DNA of 64,000 bases from Haloechinothrix_A salitolerans (GTDB lineage Bacteria; Actinomycetota; Actinomycetes; Mycobacteriales; Pseudonocardiaceae), in NCBI RefSeq assembly GCF_039544105.1, contig NZ_BAABLA010000022.1. One strand, written 5' to 3'. The position numbers were made by a program, and so were the translations under genes. A model generated the notes under the pieces. The model had not been told where the DNA came from, searched no databases, and saw nothing but the letters and a program-made list of their open reading frames with translations. Shown here one piece after another: positions 1-8,756 of this stretch (the first letter of the stretch is position 1; every line of letters begins with the position of its first letter).

Positions 1-176
1 TAGGAGTCGACCGAGTCCCGGCTGCCGTCGGAGTGCGTGTAAACCAGGTCCGGATGGCACAAGCTGCGGAACACGTCGAACTCACCGTCGACGACGGCCT
101 GATACCGCTTGGCCTCCAGCTTGAGGATCTCCGCCTGCATACCGGTGACATCGTTCGGACGGTTGTGCTGTGTCAT
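1..176 (-). CDS. NTF2-like (SnoaL/DUF4440-type) protein, 3' end outside window
   Basis: The first 58 codons of a minus-strand gene continue past base 1. The start ATG at 176 has an AGGAGA ribosome site 8 bases upstream. The N-terminus reads like a nuclear transport factor 2-like fold: an amphipathic helix (EILKLEAKRYQAVVDG) followed by FRSLCHPDLVYTHSDG, where the conserved 'D/H...Y.HSDG' strand lines the cone-shaped pocket in SnoaL and DUF4440 relatives. These proteins are small cyclases, isomerases or binding proteins, and the substrate cannot be told from this fragment. It lies next to a catabolic cluster and has its own promoter. The fold assignment is moderately sure; function is unknown. 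Confidence 0.72.
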   Translation of the reverse strand, partial: MTQHNRPNDVTGMQAEILKLEAKRYQAVVDGEFDVFRSLCHPDLVYTHSDGSRDSVDS

Positions 177-213
177 CTGGGTCGGTCTCCTTGCGCTTGC
201 CGGTGACGACCCG

Positions 214-242
214 ACGGTAAACACACCACCCTTGGGTGTCAA
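214..242 (-). promoter_or_regulatory. Sigma-70-type promoter for the NTF2-like gene
   Basis: On the minus strand a perfect -35 hexamer TTGACA (237-242) is followed, after 17 bases, by TACCGT (214-219) as a plausible -10. The start codon is about 40 bases further on. Just upstream is TACTGGACAATATC, an AT-rich patch that could be an activator or repressor site. Confidence 0.5.
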
Positions 243-456
243 CTAATACTGGACAATATCGAAGGGTAGGCACACACAGAAGCCCGCGCGGCTCCGACTG
301 TCCGCGTACGGGGTACTTGACTTGAACACCGGGTCAGCGCACTGGGGTGGATACGGATGACGTCCGCCTGGGTTCAAACGACGTGGCCGCCCCGCGGACG
401 GCGTGGGCATCACCTGCGTGGACCTGTGGTGAACCACCCGGCTCGGCCGGTGTCTG

Positions 457-1203
457 TTAGGACTGGCGGCCCACGACGAACCAGACCGCGAGGCAGGTCT
501 CGTTGTACGGGTTGCTGAGTCGGTGGGGGGTCGACGAGTCGAAGTTCAAGCTGTCGCCAGGCGAGAGCACCTGGCGTGCGAAGGCCACCTGGACCTCCAG
601 GCGGCCGGTGAGGATGTGGAGGTATTCCTTGCCGCCGTGGTTCATGAGGTTGTCCGGTGGGCATGATTCGGTTCCCGGCGGGTAGGTCACCCGGAGGAAT
701 TCGACATGCGGGTCGTCCTCCGGTGTCAGGCGTTCCCACCGGACCCCGTTGAGGTGCAGCTCGGGCCGTTGGTTGGCTCGTTGCAGTCCCGGCAGTGTGC
801 CGACTTCGGGGAGTGCAACGACCTGCGACTCCGTACTGGACTTGGTCGCATGGATGTCGATGTCCCAGTCGGCCTCGGCAGCACCACCGATGCCAGCGGA
901 CGTGCCGTCCTCGGCCATCAAATCGTCGAGTGACAGTCCCAGCTCGGTGACTATCGCGTACAGCGTGCCCACCGACGGCGCGGTGCGGCCGAGCTCCACC
1001 TGTGAGACGAAGCTTGGGGAGAGGTCGACTCGGCGGGCCATCTCCCGGAGCGAGATCTTCGCTGCTTGGCGTGCCGCACGAAGCCGCACGCCCACCTGAG
1101 CGTTCTTGCTCCGGACGCTGCTCTGTCCCGGTGCTGCGGCACCCGGTGCGGGGCCCGGCTCGGGGGTGGCATCGGTGTTCACTGCGATCGTCGAGTCGCT
1201 CAT
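457..1203 (-). CDS. XRE-family transcriptional regulator with C-terminal cupin domain
   Basis: This is a 248-residue DNA-binding regulator. Residues about 38-92 form an HTH_3 domain (GVRLRAARQAAKISLREMAR, then SPSFVSQVELGRTAPSVGTL), and residues about 165-245 form a cupin_2 barrel (GGKEYLHILTGRLEVQV, LSPGDSLNFDSSTPHRLSNP) that probably senses a small ligand. The family usually represses transport and catabolic genes for amines, amino acids or related compounds. It is divergent from the dehydrogenase gene at 1450, and a palindrome at 1370-1389 lies between them, so control of the 1450-7815 cluster and itself is the natural inference. The N-terminal 35 residues are Ala/Pro-rich and probably disordered. 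Confidence 0.9.
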   Translation of the reverse strand: MSDSTIAVNTDATPEPGPAPGAAAPGQSSVRSKNAQVGVRLRAARQAAKISLREMARRVDLSPSFVSQVELGRTAPSVGTLYAIVTELGLSLDDLMAEDGTSAGIGGAAEADWDIDIHATKSSTESQVVALPEVGTLPGLQRANQRPELHLNGVRWERLTPEDDPHVEFLRVTYPPGTESCPPDNLMNHGGKEYLHILTGRLEVQVAFARQVLSPGDSLNFDSSTPHRLSNPYNETCLAVWFVVGRQS

Positions 1204-1362
1204 GTGCCGGCCGTCTTCTCCTGCCGCGTTGGTAACGCCCCTGTGGAGGCTGTTGTCTGCTCCTACTGCACATTGTGCCCGTCACCAATTGTCGCATCTT
1301 TCGTGGCTGAGCAACGGTCTGCTGGCAGTTGTGTTGGCGCGGCGCACGCCGTCGGGCAAACA

Positions 1363-1395
1363 ATACTGTTCACTGAACATGTGAAGTGATACTGT
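1363..1395. promoter_or_regulatory. Candidate operator: TCACT-N2-ACATGT-N2-AGTGA palindrome flanked by ATACTGT repeats
   Basis: In the 246-base gap between the divergent XRE-cupin regulator and the dehydrogenase, bases 1370-1389 are palindromic at 16 of 20 positions (TCACT..ACATGT..AGTGA). The heptamer ATACTGT occurs on each side (1363-1369 and 1389-1395), 26 bases apart. The site lies about 60 bases before the dehydrogenase start, where a repressor of that gene would bind. The regulator assignment is inference. Confidence 0.5.
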
Positions 1396-1449
1396 ACTCT
1401 ATCTATCGACTGTGACGCGGACTACAGCCTCGCCGAGGAGATCATCCCC

Positions 1450-2529
1450 ATGACACGAACGATGAGGGCCGCCGTCTACTACGGGGCTCGTGACATCCGC
1501 ATCGAGGAGGCGCCAGTCCCCACCCGGGGCCCGGGCGATGTCTTGGTTCGGGTGTTGCGTTCGGGGGTTTGCGGTACTGACGCTGTGGAGTGGGTGGCGG
1601 GTCCGAAGGTCTTTCCCATCGAGCGCCAGCATCCCAACAGCGGGCATCTGGGACCGTTGATCCCTGGGCACGAGTTCGTTGGTGAGATTGTCGAGACCGA
1701 TCCGCGATCGGGTTTCGCCGTGGGTGATCTCGTCGCCAGTGGTGCTGGTGTCTGGTGCGGAGAATGCCGACGGTGCCGAGAGGGGCGCACCAACCAGTGC
1801 GCGAGCTACACGACACTCGGGCTCAACGTCCATGGTGGCATGGCTGAGTTCGTCGCCGTCGAGTCCAAGACGTTGCGCGTGCTTCCTGAGGGGATGTCCA
1901 TCGACCACGCCGGGCTCGCACAGCCGTTAGCGGTGGGCATCCACGCCGCCCGCCGGTCCGGCGCCCGCGACGGTGATAACGTCGTGGTCATCGGTGCCGG
2001 TGCGATCGGTTCGTTTGTCCTGGCCGGACTCAAGCACCTCCGAAAGCTCAACGTCATCGTCGTCGACTTCCCCGGTAAGCGGCTCGGTCGGGCGGTGCGA
2101 CTGGGCGCTGACCGAACGCTGGCGCCCTCGGACACTCTCGCCGCCGAGGCAGTGGAGGCTCTCGCCGGCAGCAAACCCGACGTCGTGATCGAAGCCAGCG
2201 GCGCGCCGGGACAGCTGGCGGTGGCGCTGCAGCTCGTGAACGACGGTGGGCGGGTGCTCGCTGTCGGCATCCCGCAGGACAAGCCGGCGCTGGACGTCCA
2301 CTCGATGGTCTTCCGCGAGATCACCCTCGACTCGACACTCGCGCACGTCTGCGATGCCGATCTGCCCGCCGCGCTGGAGATCCTCTCCAACGGCACGCTC
2401 GGGGACGAACTCGCCGAGGCACCGGTCGGACTCGACCAGCTGGGCAAGGCCCTCGATCGCCTCGCCGACGGCCAGGTCGAGGGCAAGGTACTCATCGACC
2501 CCGGCCTGGACGACGCGCCGCAAACCTGA
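1450..2529 (+). CDS. Zinc-dependent medium-chain alcohol/polyol dehydrogenase
   Basis: This 359-residue protein of the MDR superfamily oxidises an alcohol to a ketone or aldehyde with NAD(P). Catalytic zinc ligands are visible at Cys41 (SGVCGTD) and His74-Glu75 (GHEFVGE). The structural zinc site is Cys103, Cys106, Cys109 and Cys117 (CGECRRC...C). The Rossmann nucleotide site is GAGAIG at 182-187. Length and motif order match threonine/sorbitol/2,3-butanediol dehydrogenases, but substrate cannot be assigned. It is the first gene of a plus-strand cluster and lies 61 bases before the hydrolase gene. An operator-like palindrome lies upstream, divergent from the XRE-cupin regulator. Confidence 0.9.
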   Translation: MTRTMRAAVYYGARDIRIEEAPVPTRGPGDVLVRVLRSGVCGTDAVEWVAGPKVFPIERQHPNSGHLGPLIPGHEFVGEIVETDPRSGFAVGDLVASGAGVWCGECRRCREGRTNQCASYTTLGLNVHGGMAEFVAVESKTLRVLPEGMSIDHAGLAQPLAVGIHAARRSGARDGDNVVVIGAGAIGSFVLAGLKHLRKLNVIVVDFPGKRLGRAVRLGADRTLAPSDTLAAEAVEALAGSKPDVVIEASGAPGQLAVALQLVNDGGRVLAVGIPQDKPALDVHSMVFREITLDSTLAHVCDADLPAALEILSNGTLGDELAEAPVGLDQLGKALDRLADGQVEGKVLIDPGLDDAPQT

Positions 2530-2590
2530 CCTCAGGTTCACGCCGGTTTGCCGACGAACCGCCGAGCACACATTGGGAGAAAGGCGAGCG

Positions 2591-3748
2591 ATGCTGGAAT
2601 ATTTCACCGAGTACCCGGCCAACCTAGCGCTGTCCATGGCGCTGGACATGGGCGCCAACATGGACGAGATCGACCGCGCATGCCGGAGGCTGCGCGACGG
2701 AGGCCCACCACCCGGGACGGATGACTCGCGGGCCTTCTTCCATGCCTGGGTCGGCGCAGGCGACACGTTGCGCGAGGCAGCTGAACGCGACGTGGCAGCA
2801 GGTCATCACTTGAGCTCTGCGGAGAAGTACCGACGCGCCACCATCATGTACCTCACCGGCGAGCGGATGCCTGAGCACGACTACCCGCCGCGCGCCGCAG
2901 CCTACGACCGCGTCCTCGAATGCTTTGCCCGGTACATCGAACTCGGCCAGGTCAACTGCGAACGAGTTGATGTTGCGTACCAGGACTCAGTCCTGCCCGC
3001 GCTAATGGTGCGCTCCCACAGCGAGAAGCCCGCGCCCTGCGTGGTGCACTTCAACGGTCTCGATGGCACCAAGGAGTTTCTGTTCCTGACCGGGTTCGGT
3101 GAAGCGCTCGCGCGGCGGGGGATCTCCACGCTGTTCGTCGACAACCCTGGCGTCGGTGAGGCGTTGCGAAAGTACGACCTGCACAACTTCGCCGAGGCCG
3201 AGGTGCCCGCGGGAGCGTGTCTCGACTTCCTGCACACCCGTGAGGAAGTCGACTCCGATCGGATCGGCATGGTCGCGCTCAGCCTCGGAGGTCATCACGC
3301 GCCACGCGCGACGGCCTACGACCCGCGCTTCGCCTGCTGCGTAGTCTGGGGCGCCAACTATGATTGGCGAAACACCTTCCGCAAACGTGTCGACGGCATC
3401 GGTTCTCAAAAATCGGTCCCGCATGTCTTCGAGCACGTCAAATGGGTACTCGGAAAGGACACGGTCGAAGAATGCCTGAAGGTAACCGACCGATTCACTC
3501 TCGAAGGGATTCTTGACCGCATCACCGTCCCGATCCTCATCCTTCACGGCGAGCAGGACCGGCAGATTTCCGTCGACCAGGCCGTGTCGACCTACGACGG
3601 CTGCATTAACAGCCCTCGCCGTGAGCTGCGTATCTTCACCGCCGAGGAGGGCGGCGAGCAGCACTGCCAGATCGGCAACATGTCGCTGGCCACTGACTAC
3701 ATGGCCGACTGGATGGCAGACGTCTTCTGTACGCGACCGCTCGCATGA
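2591..3748 (+). CDS. Alpha/beta hydrolase, dihydropseudooxynicotine-hydrolase/FrsA-like
   Basis: This 385-residue protein has a helical N-terminal region (1-130) and a C-terminal alpha/beta hydrolase core. The nucleophile is Ser231 in ALSLGG, the acid Asp323 in GEQDRQ and the base His358 in GEQHCQ. The N-terminal extension plus this layout fits 2,6-dihydropseudooxynicotine hydrolase-like C-C hydrolases of about 370 residues, which cleave beta-diketone-like carbon bonds; other relatives are esterases. The ATG at 2591 was chosen because GGGAGAAAGG precedes it; the reading frame is open much further upstream, but that part overlaps the dehydrogenase gene. Substrate is unknown. Confidence 0.85.
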   Translation: MLEYFTEYPANLALSMALDMGANMDEIDRACRRLRDGGPPPGTDDSRAFFHAWVGAGDTLREAAERDVAAGHHLSSAEKYRRATIMYLTGERMPEHDYPPRAAAYDRVLECFARYIELGQVNCERVDVAYQDSVLPALMVRSHSEKPAPCVVHFNGLDGTKEFLFLTGFGEALARRGISTLFVDNPGVGEALRKYDLHNFAEAEVPAGACLDFLHTREEVDSDRIGMVALSLGGHHAPRATAYDPRFACCVVWGANYDWRNTFRKRVDGIGSQKSVPHVFEHVKWVLGKDTVEECLKVTDRFTLEGILDRITVPILILHGEQDRQISVDQAVSTYDGCINSPRRELRIFTAEEGGEQHCQIGNMSLATDYMADWMADVFCTRPLA

Positions 3749-3890
3749 ACAGCAGGCACCGGTGTACCGACGAACCCGTGCCGACAACACTATCGTAACC
3801 GAAACACGAGAACAGCTACTGCTGCCAGGGGAGGGAAACTGAAAATCGTCCCGCGATCGAGACACCGGCCGGTGGCGAATCAAACGTAGT

Positions 3891-3932
3891 GTGAGAAACG
3901 AAAGTACGACGTTCTCACTCGTGACAGTTCAC
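3891..3932. promoter_or_regulatory. Paired inverted repeats upstream of the permease
   Basis: In the 284-base gap before the permease, GTGAGAA (3891-3897) and TTCTCAC (3912-3918) form a 7-bp inverted repeat with a 14-base spacer. It is followed immediately by GTGA-N4-TCAC (3921-3932). The half-site TCACT also occurs in the palindrome at 1370-1389. A shared regulator is possible but unproven. Confidence 0.35.
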
Positions 3933-4032
3933 TTTAATTGCGATGTCAGTGCTGCGCGCCTCAGGCAACGCGTACTGGGAAGTTCTTCGCAGATCAGCAC
4001 GCCTCAATTATCCGCAACCAAGGAAGTTTGCG

Positions 4033-5481
4033 ATGACGAAAAACGTTGATACACCGGAGAGGTCCGGGACTGATGGCTCGCCGTCAAGAACCCTCAAGAA
4101 AGGTGCCATTGGTGTGGTCGGTGGGGTGATCATGGCCATCGCCGCGATCTCGCCGCTGACCACACTCGGTTCCAACCTTGCGATGAGCCTTGTCCTCGGC
4201 GTCGGTCCCGCCACCGTGTTCGTGATCGTGATCATCATGGCGGTCCTTCTGTTCTTCACGGCCGGTTACGTGGTGCTCGGTCGCTATGTCGTCGACTCGG
4301 GCGCTTACTCCGCCTACGTCGCACACGGCCTCGGAGCCACAGCCGGATCGGGCATCGCCGTCATCGCAACTATCGGGTACAACCTGGCCGTTGTCGCCTT
4401 CGCCGGTATCTCCGGCTACTTTTTGGACAACGCCTTCGAGCCTCTCGGCCTGGATCTCCACTGGTGGATCTACTCGCTGCTCGTGCTCCTACTGATCGGA
4501 ACCCTCGGTTACCTCGGGGTGGGCATGGCGAGCAGGGTGACCAGTCTGATCTGCGGCCTTCAGGTCATCCTGCTGGGCGCCTTTGTGGTCGCCGTACTCG
4601 TGAACAACCCAACGGGTTTCCGGCTGGACGTGTTCTCGCCTGCGGGTCTGACCGGTGGGGCGTTCGGGTTGTCGATCGTGTTCGTTCTGCTGTCCCTGGC
4701 CAGTTTCGAGACTGCAGCCGCGTATGGCGAGGAGATGCGGGATCCCCACCGCGCCGTTCCCAGGGCTACCTACCTCACCCTGTTTCTGCTCTCGGCGGTG
4801 TTCATCGCCGGTACGTGGGCGGTGGTCGCGGCAGCCGATGGTGACCCTGGGGCGGTGGCGCAGTCCGACCCCGGTGCTCTGATCCCGACTCTCTTCGGCG
4901 CCTACCTCGGCGAGTGGGCCGGCACGGTGTTGAACATGGTGATCGCCGTCAGCATCATCGGTGCGGCCATTGCCTTCCACAACCTCGCTACGCGCTACAT
5001 GTTCTCGTCGGCGCGGGCTGGCCTGTTGCACGCTGGGCTCGGCCGCACGCATCCCCGGCGAAAGACGCCGCACATCGCCGTGATCACTCAGCTACTGTTC
5101 ACCGTGGCGTTCCTCGCGCCGTTCGTGGCGACCGGCGCGGATCCCATGCTCGGGCTGTTGCCGGCGATCGCCGGTTACAACTCCCTGTCGATGATCGTGA
5201 AAATGGCGACCTGCTCGATCAGCGTGGTCGCAGCGTCCCTGCGCGGCAGAGTCACCGGTTCGCTTTACGCAACGCGCATCGCTCCCGCCCTGGCCACGCT
5301 CGGACTCCTCACGGCCGGAGCTTTGATCATCGTCTACTACGCCGAGGTGACCGAAAGCGACTCCGCATGGATCAATGCCATGCCGCTGATCCTCATCGCC
5401 TGCGCCGTTTACGGCGGTCTGCGTCAGCGCCAACTCAACCACGCCAATCGCGGCCCGGGAGCTGACACCGCGTCGGTGTGA
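4033..5481 (+). CDS. APC-superfamily amino acid/amine permease
   Basis: This 482-residue integral membrane protein has about 12 hydrophobic segments, beginning GAIGVVGGVIMAIAAISPLT, which is typical of the helix 1 substrate/Na+ region of the amino acid-polyamine-organocation superfamily. FETAAAYGEEMRDPHRAVPR is the conserved helix 6-loop motif. It probably imports an amine, amino acid or similar cation/zwitterion for the surrounding catabolic enzymes. The start at 4033 is supported by AGGAAG 7 bases upstream; an upstream in-frame start at 3943 would add 30 residues without membrane character. Confidence 0.87.
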   Translation: MTKNVDTPERSGTDGSPSRTLKKGAIGVVGGVIMAIAAISPLTTLGSNLAMSLVLGVGPATVFVIVIIMAVLLFFTAGYVVLGRYVVDSGAYSAYVAHGLGATAGSGIAVIATIGYNLAVVAFAGISGYFLDNAFEPLGLDLHWWIYSLLVLLLIGTLGYLGVGMASRVTSLICGLQVILLGAFVVAVLVNNPTGFRLDVFSPAGLTGGAFGLSIVFVLLSLASFETAAAYGEEMRDPHRAVPRATYLTLFLLSAVFIAGTWAVVAAADGDPGAVAQSDPGALIPTLFGAYLGEWAGTVLNMVIAVSIIGAAIAFHNLATRYMFSSARAGLLHAGLGRTHPRRKTPHIAVITQLLFTVAFLAPFVATGADPMLGLLPAIAGYNSLSMIVKMATCSISVVAASLRGRVTGSLYATRIAPALATLGLLTAGALIIVYYAEVTESDSAWINAMPLILIACAVYGGLRQRQLNHANRGPGADTASV

Positions 5482-5533
5482 CCCGAGCGGGCGCCTCAGC
5501 TTGATGAAACACCCAACCCCCTGGAGGAATGCT

Positions 5534-6415
5534 GTGCTGATCGGATTCGCCGGCTTGGGCCGGATGGGCCGTCCGATGGCCACCAACCTGGCGCGTGCTG
5601 GGCACTCCGTGCTCGCCCACGACCCGTTTGTGGACGAGGCGCCGGACGGCGTCACCTCCGCAGGTTCGGTGGCAGAGCTCGCCGAGGCGCCATTGAGCGT
5701 CAGCATGCTTCCAGACGAACCCACGACCCGCGATCTGGTCGTGAAGGGATTGGCGAACGCCGGACGGGAACATCTGCACGTGGTGATGGGCACCGTCGGG
5801 CCCGAGCTGGTGCGCGAGCTGGCCGACGCCACCGAGGTGGACATCATCGATGCACCGGTGTCCGGGAGTGTGTCCATGGCTGAAACCGCAGCGATCACCA
5901 CGATGGTCGGCGGCCCTCGGGAGCAGTTTGACCGGATTCTCCCAGTGCTAGCCGCGATGACCGCGGCACAGTTCCACACTGGTTCGATCGGATCGGGGGC
6001 GGCGGCGAAGCTGGCAGTCAATGCGGTGCTTGCTGCACTCAGCCAGGGGATTGCGGAAGGATTGCTCATCGCCGAAGCAGGCGACCTCGATCCCAAGGTG
6101 TTCTACGAGGTGCTGCGCAATAGTGCGGCCGGCGCTCCCTACGTCGGCTACAAGGAAGAGGCCTACCTCGCGCCCGAGACCGCTGGGGTCGCTGCCCCGG
6201 TGTCACTGATCCGCAAGGATCTGCGGCTGGCTCTCGAGCTGGCACGCGGCCGGCATCTCGACCTGCCCGGTATCGGGGTCGCCTGCACGGTGCTCGATGA
6301 CGCGACCGCAGCCGGGCTCGGCGAGGCGGACATGGCCCAGGTGCTGGTCGCCTTGCGCCTGCGCAACGGGCAGCAGTCCGGACAGGACATCGGCCAGGAG
6401 GTCGGCAACTTCTGA
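5534..6415 (+). CDS. NAD(P)-dependent beta-hydroxyacid dehydrogenase (3-hydroxyisobutyrate dehydrogenase-like)
   Basis: This 293-residue enzyme of the 6-phosphogluconate/3-hydroxyisobutyrate dehydrogenase family oxidises a beta-hydroxyacid or reduces a semialdehyde. It has an N-terminal Rossmann motif GFAGLGRMG (4-12), the substrate-binding signature DAPVSGSVSMAE (from 107), and the catalytic lysine Lys159 in GAAAKLAVN. GTG at 5534 is the likely start, since GGAGG lies 7 bases before it and the coenzyme motif then begins at residue 4 as in the family; an ATG at 5501 is possible. It follows the permease in the same operon direction. Confidence 0.87.
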   Translation: MLIGFAGLGRMGRPMATNLARAGHSVLAHDPFVDEAPDGVTSAGSVAELAEAPLSVSMLPDEPTTRDLVVKGLANAGREHLHVVMGTVGPELVRELADATEVDIIDAPVSGSVSMAETAAITTMVGGPREQFDRILPVLAAMTAAQFHTGSIGSGAAAKLAVNAVLAALSQGIAEGLLIAEAGDLDPKVFYEVLRNSAAGAPYVGYKEEAYLAPETAGVAAPVSLIRKDLRLALELARGRHLDLPGIGVACTVLDDATAAGLGEADMAQVLVALRLRNGQQSGQDIGQEVGNF

Positions 6416-6570
6416 GCGATGCCGCCCCCTGCGTCGGCCACGTCGAGCTCGCGCGGACAGACGCCGCCGGGTTCGCCCTCCGGTTTCTCCTTGCCGGGAG
6501 AACCCGCTCACACGACAAGCACATCAGGGGCTGCCGGTCCTCGCAGGCAGCTCAACGCGGAGGTGCAAAG

Positions 6571-7815
6571 ATGCGACGTACTCGGTGGATCGTGCTCGGG
6601 GGGTGCTTCCTCGCTTACCTGTTCGACGCACTGGAAATCGTCCTGCTGTCCCTGGCTCTCCCCGAGATCCGGGAGGACATGGGTCTGTCAGTGACTCAGG
6701 CAGGTCTGCTCGCGACGGCCACACTGGTGGGCATCGGGGTCAGTAGCGTCGCGGGCGGTTACATGGCTGACAACTTTGGACGGAAGAAGGCGCTGCTCGC
6801 CTCGCTACTCACCTTCGGAGTATTCACCGCCTCGCTCGTGGTCGTTCCGAATTTCACGGTCTTCCTGATCCTGCGGTTCTTCGCCGGAATCGGGCTCGGT
6901 GCGGTGTGGAGCGTGGTGTCGGCCTACGTGGTCGAAACGTGGCCGAGCCGCAGCCGCGGCCGTGCCGCGGCGTTCGTGATCAGCGCCTTCCCGGCCGGCG
7001 GCGCACTCGCTGCCGTCATCTCCGCCGAGTTCCTGCCGGACTGGCGGCTGATGTTCCTGGTCGCCGGTGCAGCCGTGGTCGTTCCTGTCGGCATCGTCCT
7101 CGCACTGTTCCCGGAGTCGGCCAGCTGGGCTGCGCACAAGGCTGACCACGCGGCTGACTCGGTCTCGGTGCGCGACGTTCTCATCGGATCGCTGCGCCGC
7201 ACGACCCTGCTGGGCACCCTCATGGCAGCTCTGGCACTGACGGGCTACTGGGGGGCGACGACCTGGCTGCCGACGTACCTCACCACCGAACGCGGCTTGC
7301 CCGCCAGCTCGGTGGGGCTGTTCATGACGATTCTGAACCTCGGAATGTTCCTGGGATACAACGGATTCGGACTGCTCGCCGATCACATCGGCCGTCGCAG
7401 GACGATCATCCTGACGCTGTGTGGTGTGGCGCTGACCATGCCCATCTACGCCATCACGACCGACCAGACCAGCTTGCTGTGGCTCGGTCCGCTCTTCGGT
7501 GCTTTCACGGCGTTCTTCGGCCTGTTCGGGTCCTATCTCGGGGAGCTGTTCCCGACCCGGGCTCGTGCCACCGGCGCTGGCTTCTGCTTCAACGTCGGTC
7601 GCGGTGTGTCCGCCTTTGCCCCCTTCGGCCTCGCCGGACTGGCGGGCGCAATCGGCTTCAGCGGCGGACTCGTGGTGGGCGCCGGTTTCTTCGCCCTTGC
7701 GGCGGTTGTGGCGCTGATGCTGCCGCGCACCGGGACGCACGTGGTGGATCGAGCCCTGGCGCCCCATGATTACGGCGATGCTGAGTCGAACGTTCGCCAC
7801 GCAACTTCTGAATGA
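6571..7815 (+). CDS. MFS transporter (aromatic acid/metabolite:H+ symporter-like)
   Basis: This 414-residue major facilitator protein has 12 predicted membrane segments. The family signature between helices 2 and 3 is GGYMADNFGRKKALL, and the homologous repeat between helices 8 and 9 is GLLADHIGRRRTII. The FDALEIVLLSLALPEI segment in helix 1 resembles the acid-motif D-x-x-D/E of aromatic-acid and sialate/metabolite symporters. A GGAGG ribosome site precedes the ATG. It is the last gene of the plus-strand catabolic cluster and is followed by a strong hairpin. It is a second uptake or efflux route beside the APC permease; substrate unknown. Confidence 0.88.
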   Translation: MRRTRWIVLGGCFLAYLFDALEIVLLSLALPEIREDMGLSVTQAGLLATATLVGIGVSSVAGGYMADNFGRKKALLASLLTFGVFTASLVVVPNFTVFLILRFFAGIGLGAVWSVVSAYVVETWPSRSRGRAAAFVISAFPAGGALAAVISAEFLPDWRLMFLVAGAAVVVPVGIVLALFPESASWAAHKADHAADSVSVRDVLIGSLRRTTLLGTLMAALALTGYWGATTWLPTYLTTERGLPASSVGLFMTILNLGMFLGYNGFGLLADHIGRRRTIILTLCGVALTMPIYAITTDQTSLLWLGPLFGAFTAFFGLFGSYLGELFPTRARATGAGFCFNVGRGVSAFAPFGLAGLAGAIGFSGGLVVGAGFFALAAVVALMLPRTGTHVVDRALAPHDYGDAESNVRHATSE

Positions 7816-7843
7816 GGCGAGAGGCCAGCTGTCATCCGGAAAG

Positions 7844-7883
7844 AGGTCCGCACTGGGGATCACCCGAGCACCAGTGCGGACCT
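7844..7883. terminator. Bidirectional hairpin terminator between convergent genes
   Basis: A perfect 13-bp stem pairs AGGTCCGCACTGG (7844-7856) with CCAGTGCGGACCT (7871-7883). The loop is 14 bases and TTCC follows. It lies between the convergent MFS gene and the minus-strand gene ending at 7894. Confidence 0.8.
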
Positions 7884-7893
7884 TTCCTACAGG

Positions 7894-8631
7894 TCAGTTG
7901 AGGCCGTCGAAGGCGAACACGACCCAGTTGGAGAACTCGCAGGCCAGGTGCCAGCGGTGCTGGGCCGTCAAGTGCGACGGGATCACGCGGGGAAACTCCA
8001 CGCACAGCCGGGCGTAGAATCCGCCCGCTTGATCCCGGAACTCGTGGCGCACCCCGCCGATGACCGGGCCCGATTCGATGAACGCGACCCCGGCAGCTTC
8101 GATTGTGAAATCCGGGTTGCGCGGCGTGACCAACGTGGAGGTGTCCTCGTAGTCGATGAGGAACCGGCTGGTGAGGAGGTTTCCGCCCGTGGTCTCGATG
8201 ACCTCCTGCCTACCGTGGGGATCGGTCTGGATGAGGAAGTGGTCGGGGTTGGCGGCGATCATGCTGCGCGTGTAGTCCTCGCGCGCGGTGTCGTCGAACC
8301 ACCGCACGAACTCAGCGGCGCTACCGCCGGTGACGTGCAGTTCGCAGATGCTCATCGCGCGCCGACCGCGCGACAGACGTGTCATAGCCCGCGAACCTGC
8401 GCTGGAGAGCCGGATGTCCCGGGACAAGCGCCGCCGGATCTGCTCGGGACTCAGCGCGAGCTTGCTGTCGGCGAAGGCGAGACGTTGCCGCGCAAGGTCG
8501 CCGGAGGGCGCCGGTAGACCGATCTTCGCGGCAGCCTTGGGTAGGCGCTGAGCCTCCCAGGCAAGGACGTCGTCACGGGCGATCTCGCGGCCGTTGATCA
8601 CCGTCCGGATCGTGATCGGCGTGTTCACCAT
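7894..8631 (-). CDS. Unrecognised 245-residue protein
   Basis: I do not recognise this protein. It has no signal peptide or membrane segment. The N-terminal half is basic and helical (residues 20-95), and the C-terminal half looks beta-rich (LHVTGGSAAEFVRWFDD, then HFLIQTDPHGRQEVIETTGG and WHLACEFSNWVVFAFDG at the end). A start at 8631 is supported by AGGAAAT upstream. It lies 125 bases downstream of the GAF-Fis regulator on the same strand and may be cotranscribed with it. Clustering with catabolic genes suggests an enzyme or accessory subunit, but this is only context. Confidence 0.7.
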   Translation of the reverse strand: MVNTPITIRTVINGREIARDDVLAWEAQRLPKAAAKIGLPAPSGDLARQRLAFADSKLALSPEQIRRRLSRDIRLSSAGSRAMTRLSRGRRAMSICELHVTGGSAAEFVRWFDDTAREDYTRSMIAANPDHFLIQTDPHGRQEVIETTGGNLLTSRFLIDYEDTSTLVTPRNPDFTIEAAGVAFIESGPVIGGVRHEFRDQAGGFYARLCVEFPRVIPSHLTAQHRWHLACEFSNWVVFAFDGLN

Positions 8632-8756
8632 CTATTTCCTCGGGTCGTGGGGTTGTGTCGTTGATGTGCTGGAGCGTAAGCACCAGAACGATGTCGTTCC
8701 ATTAGGGAGTTTCCGCCCGCTGCAGGCGGTTCGGTGTCAGTACGAGCTGGTACTCC

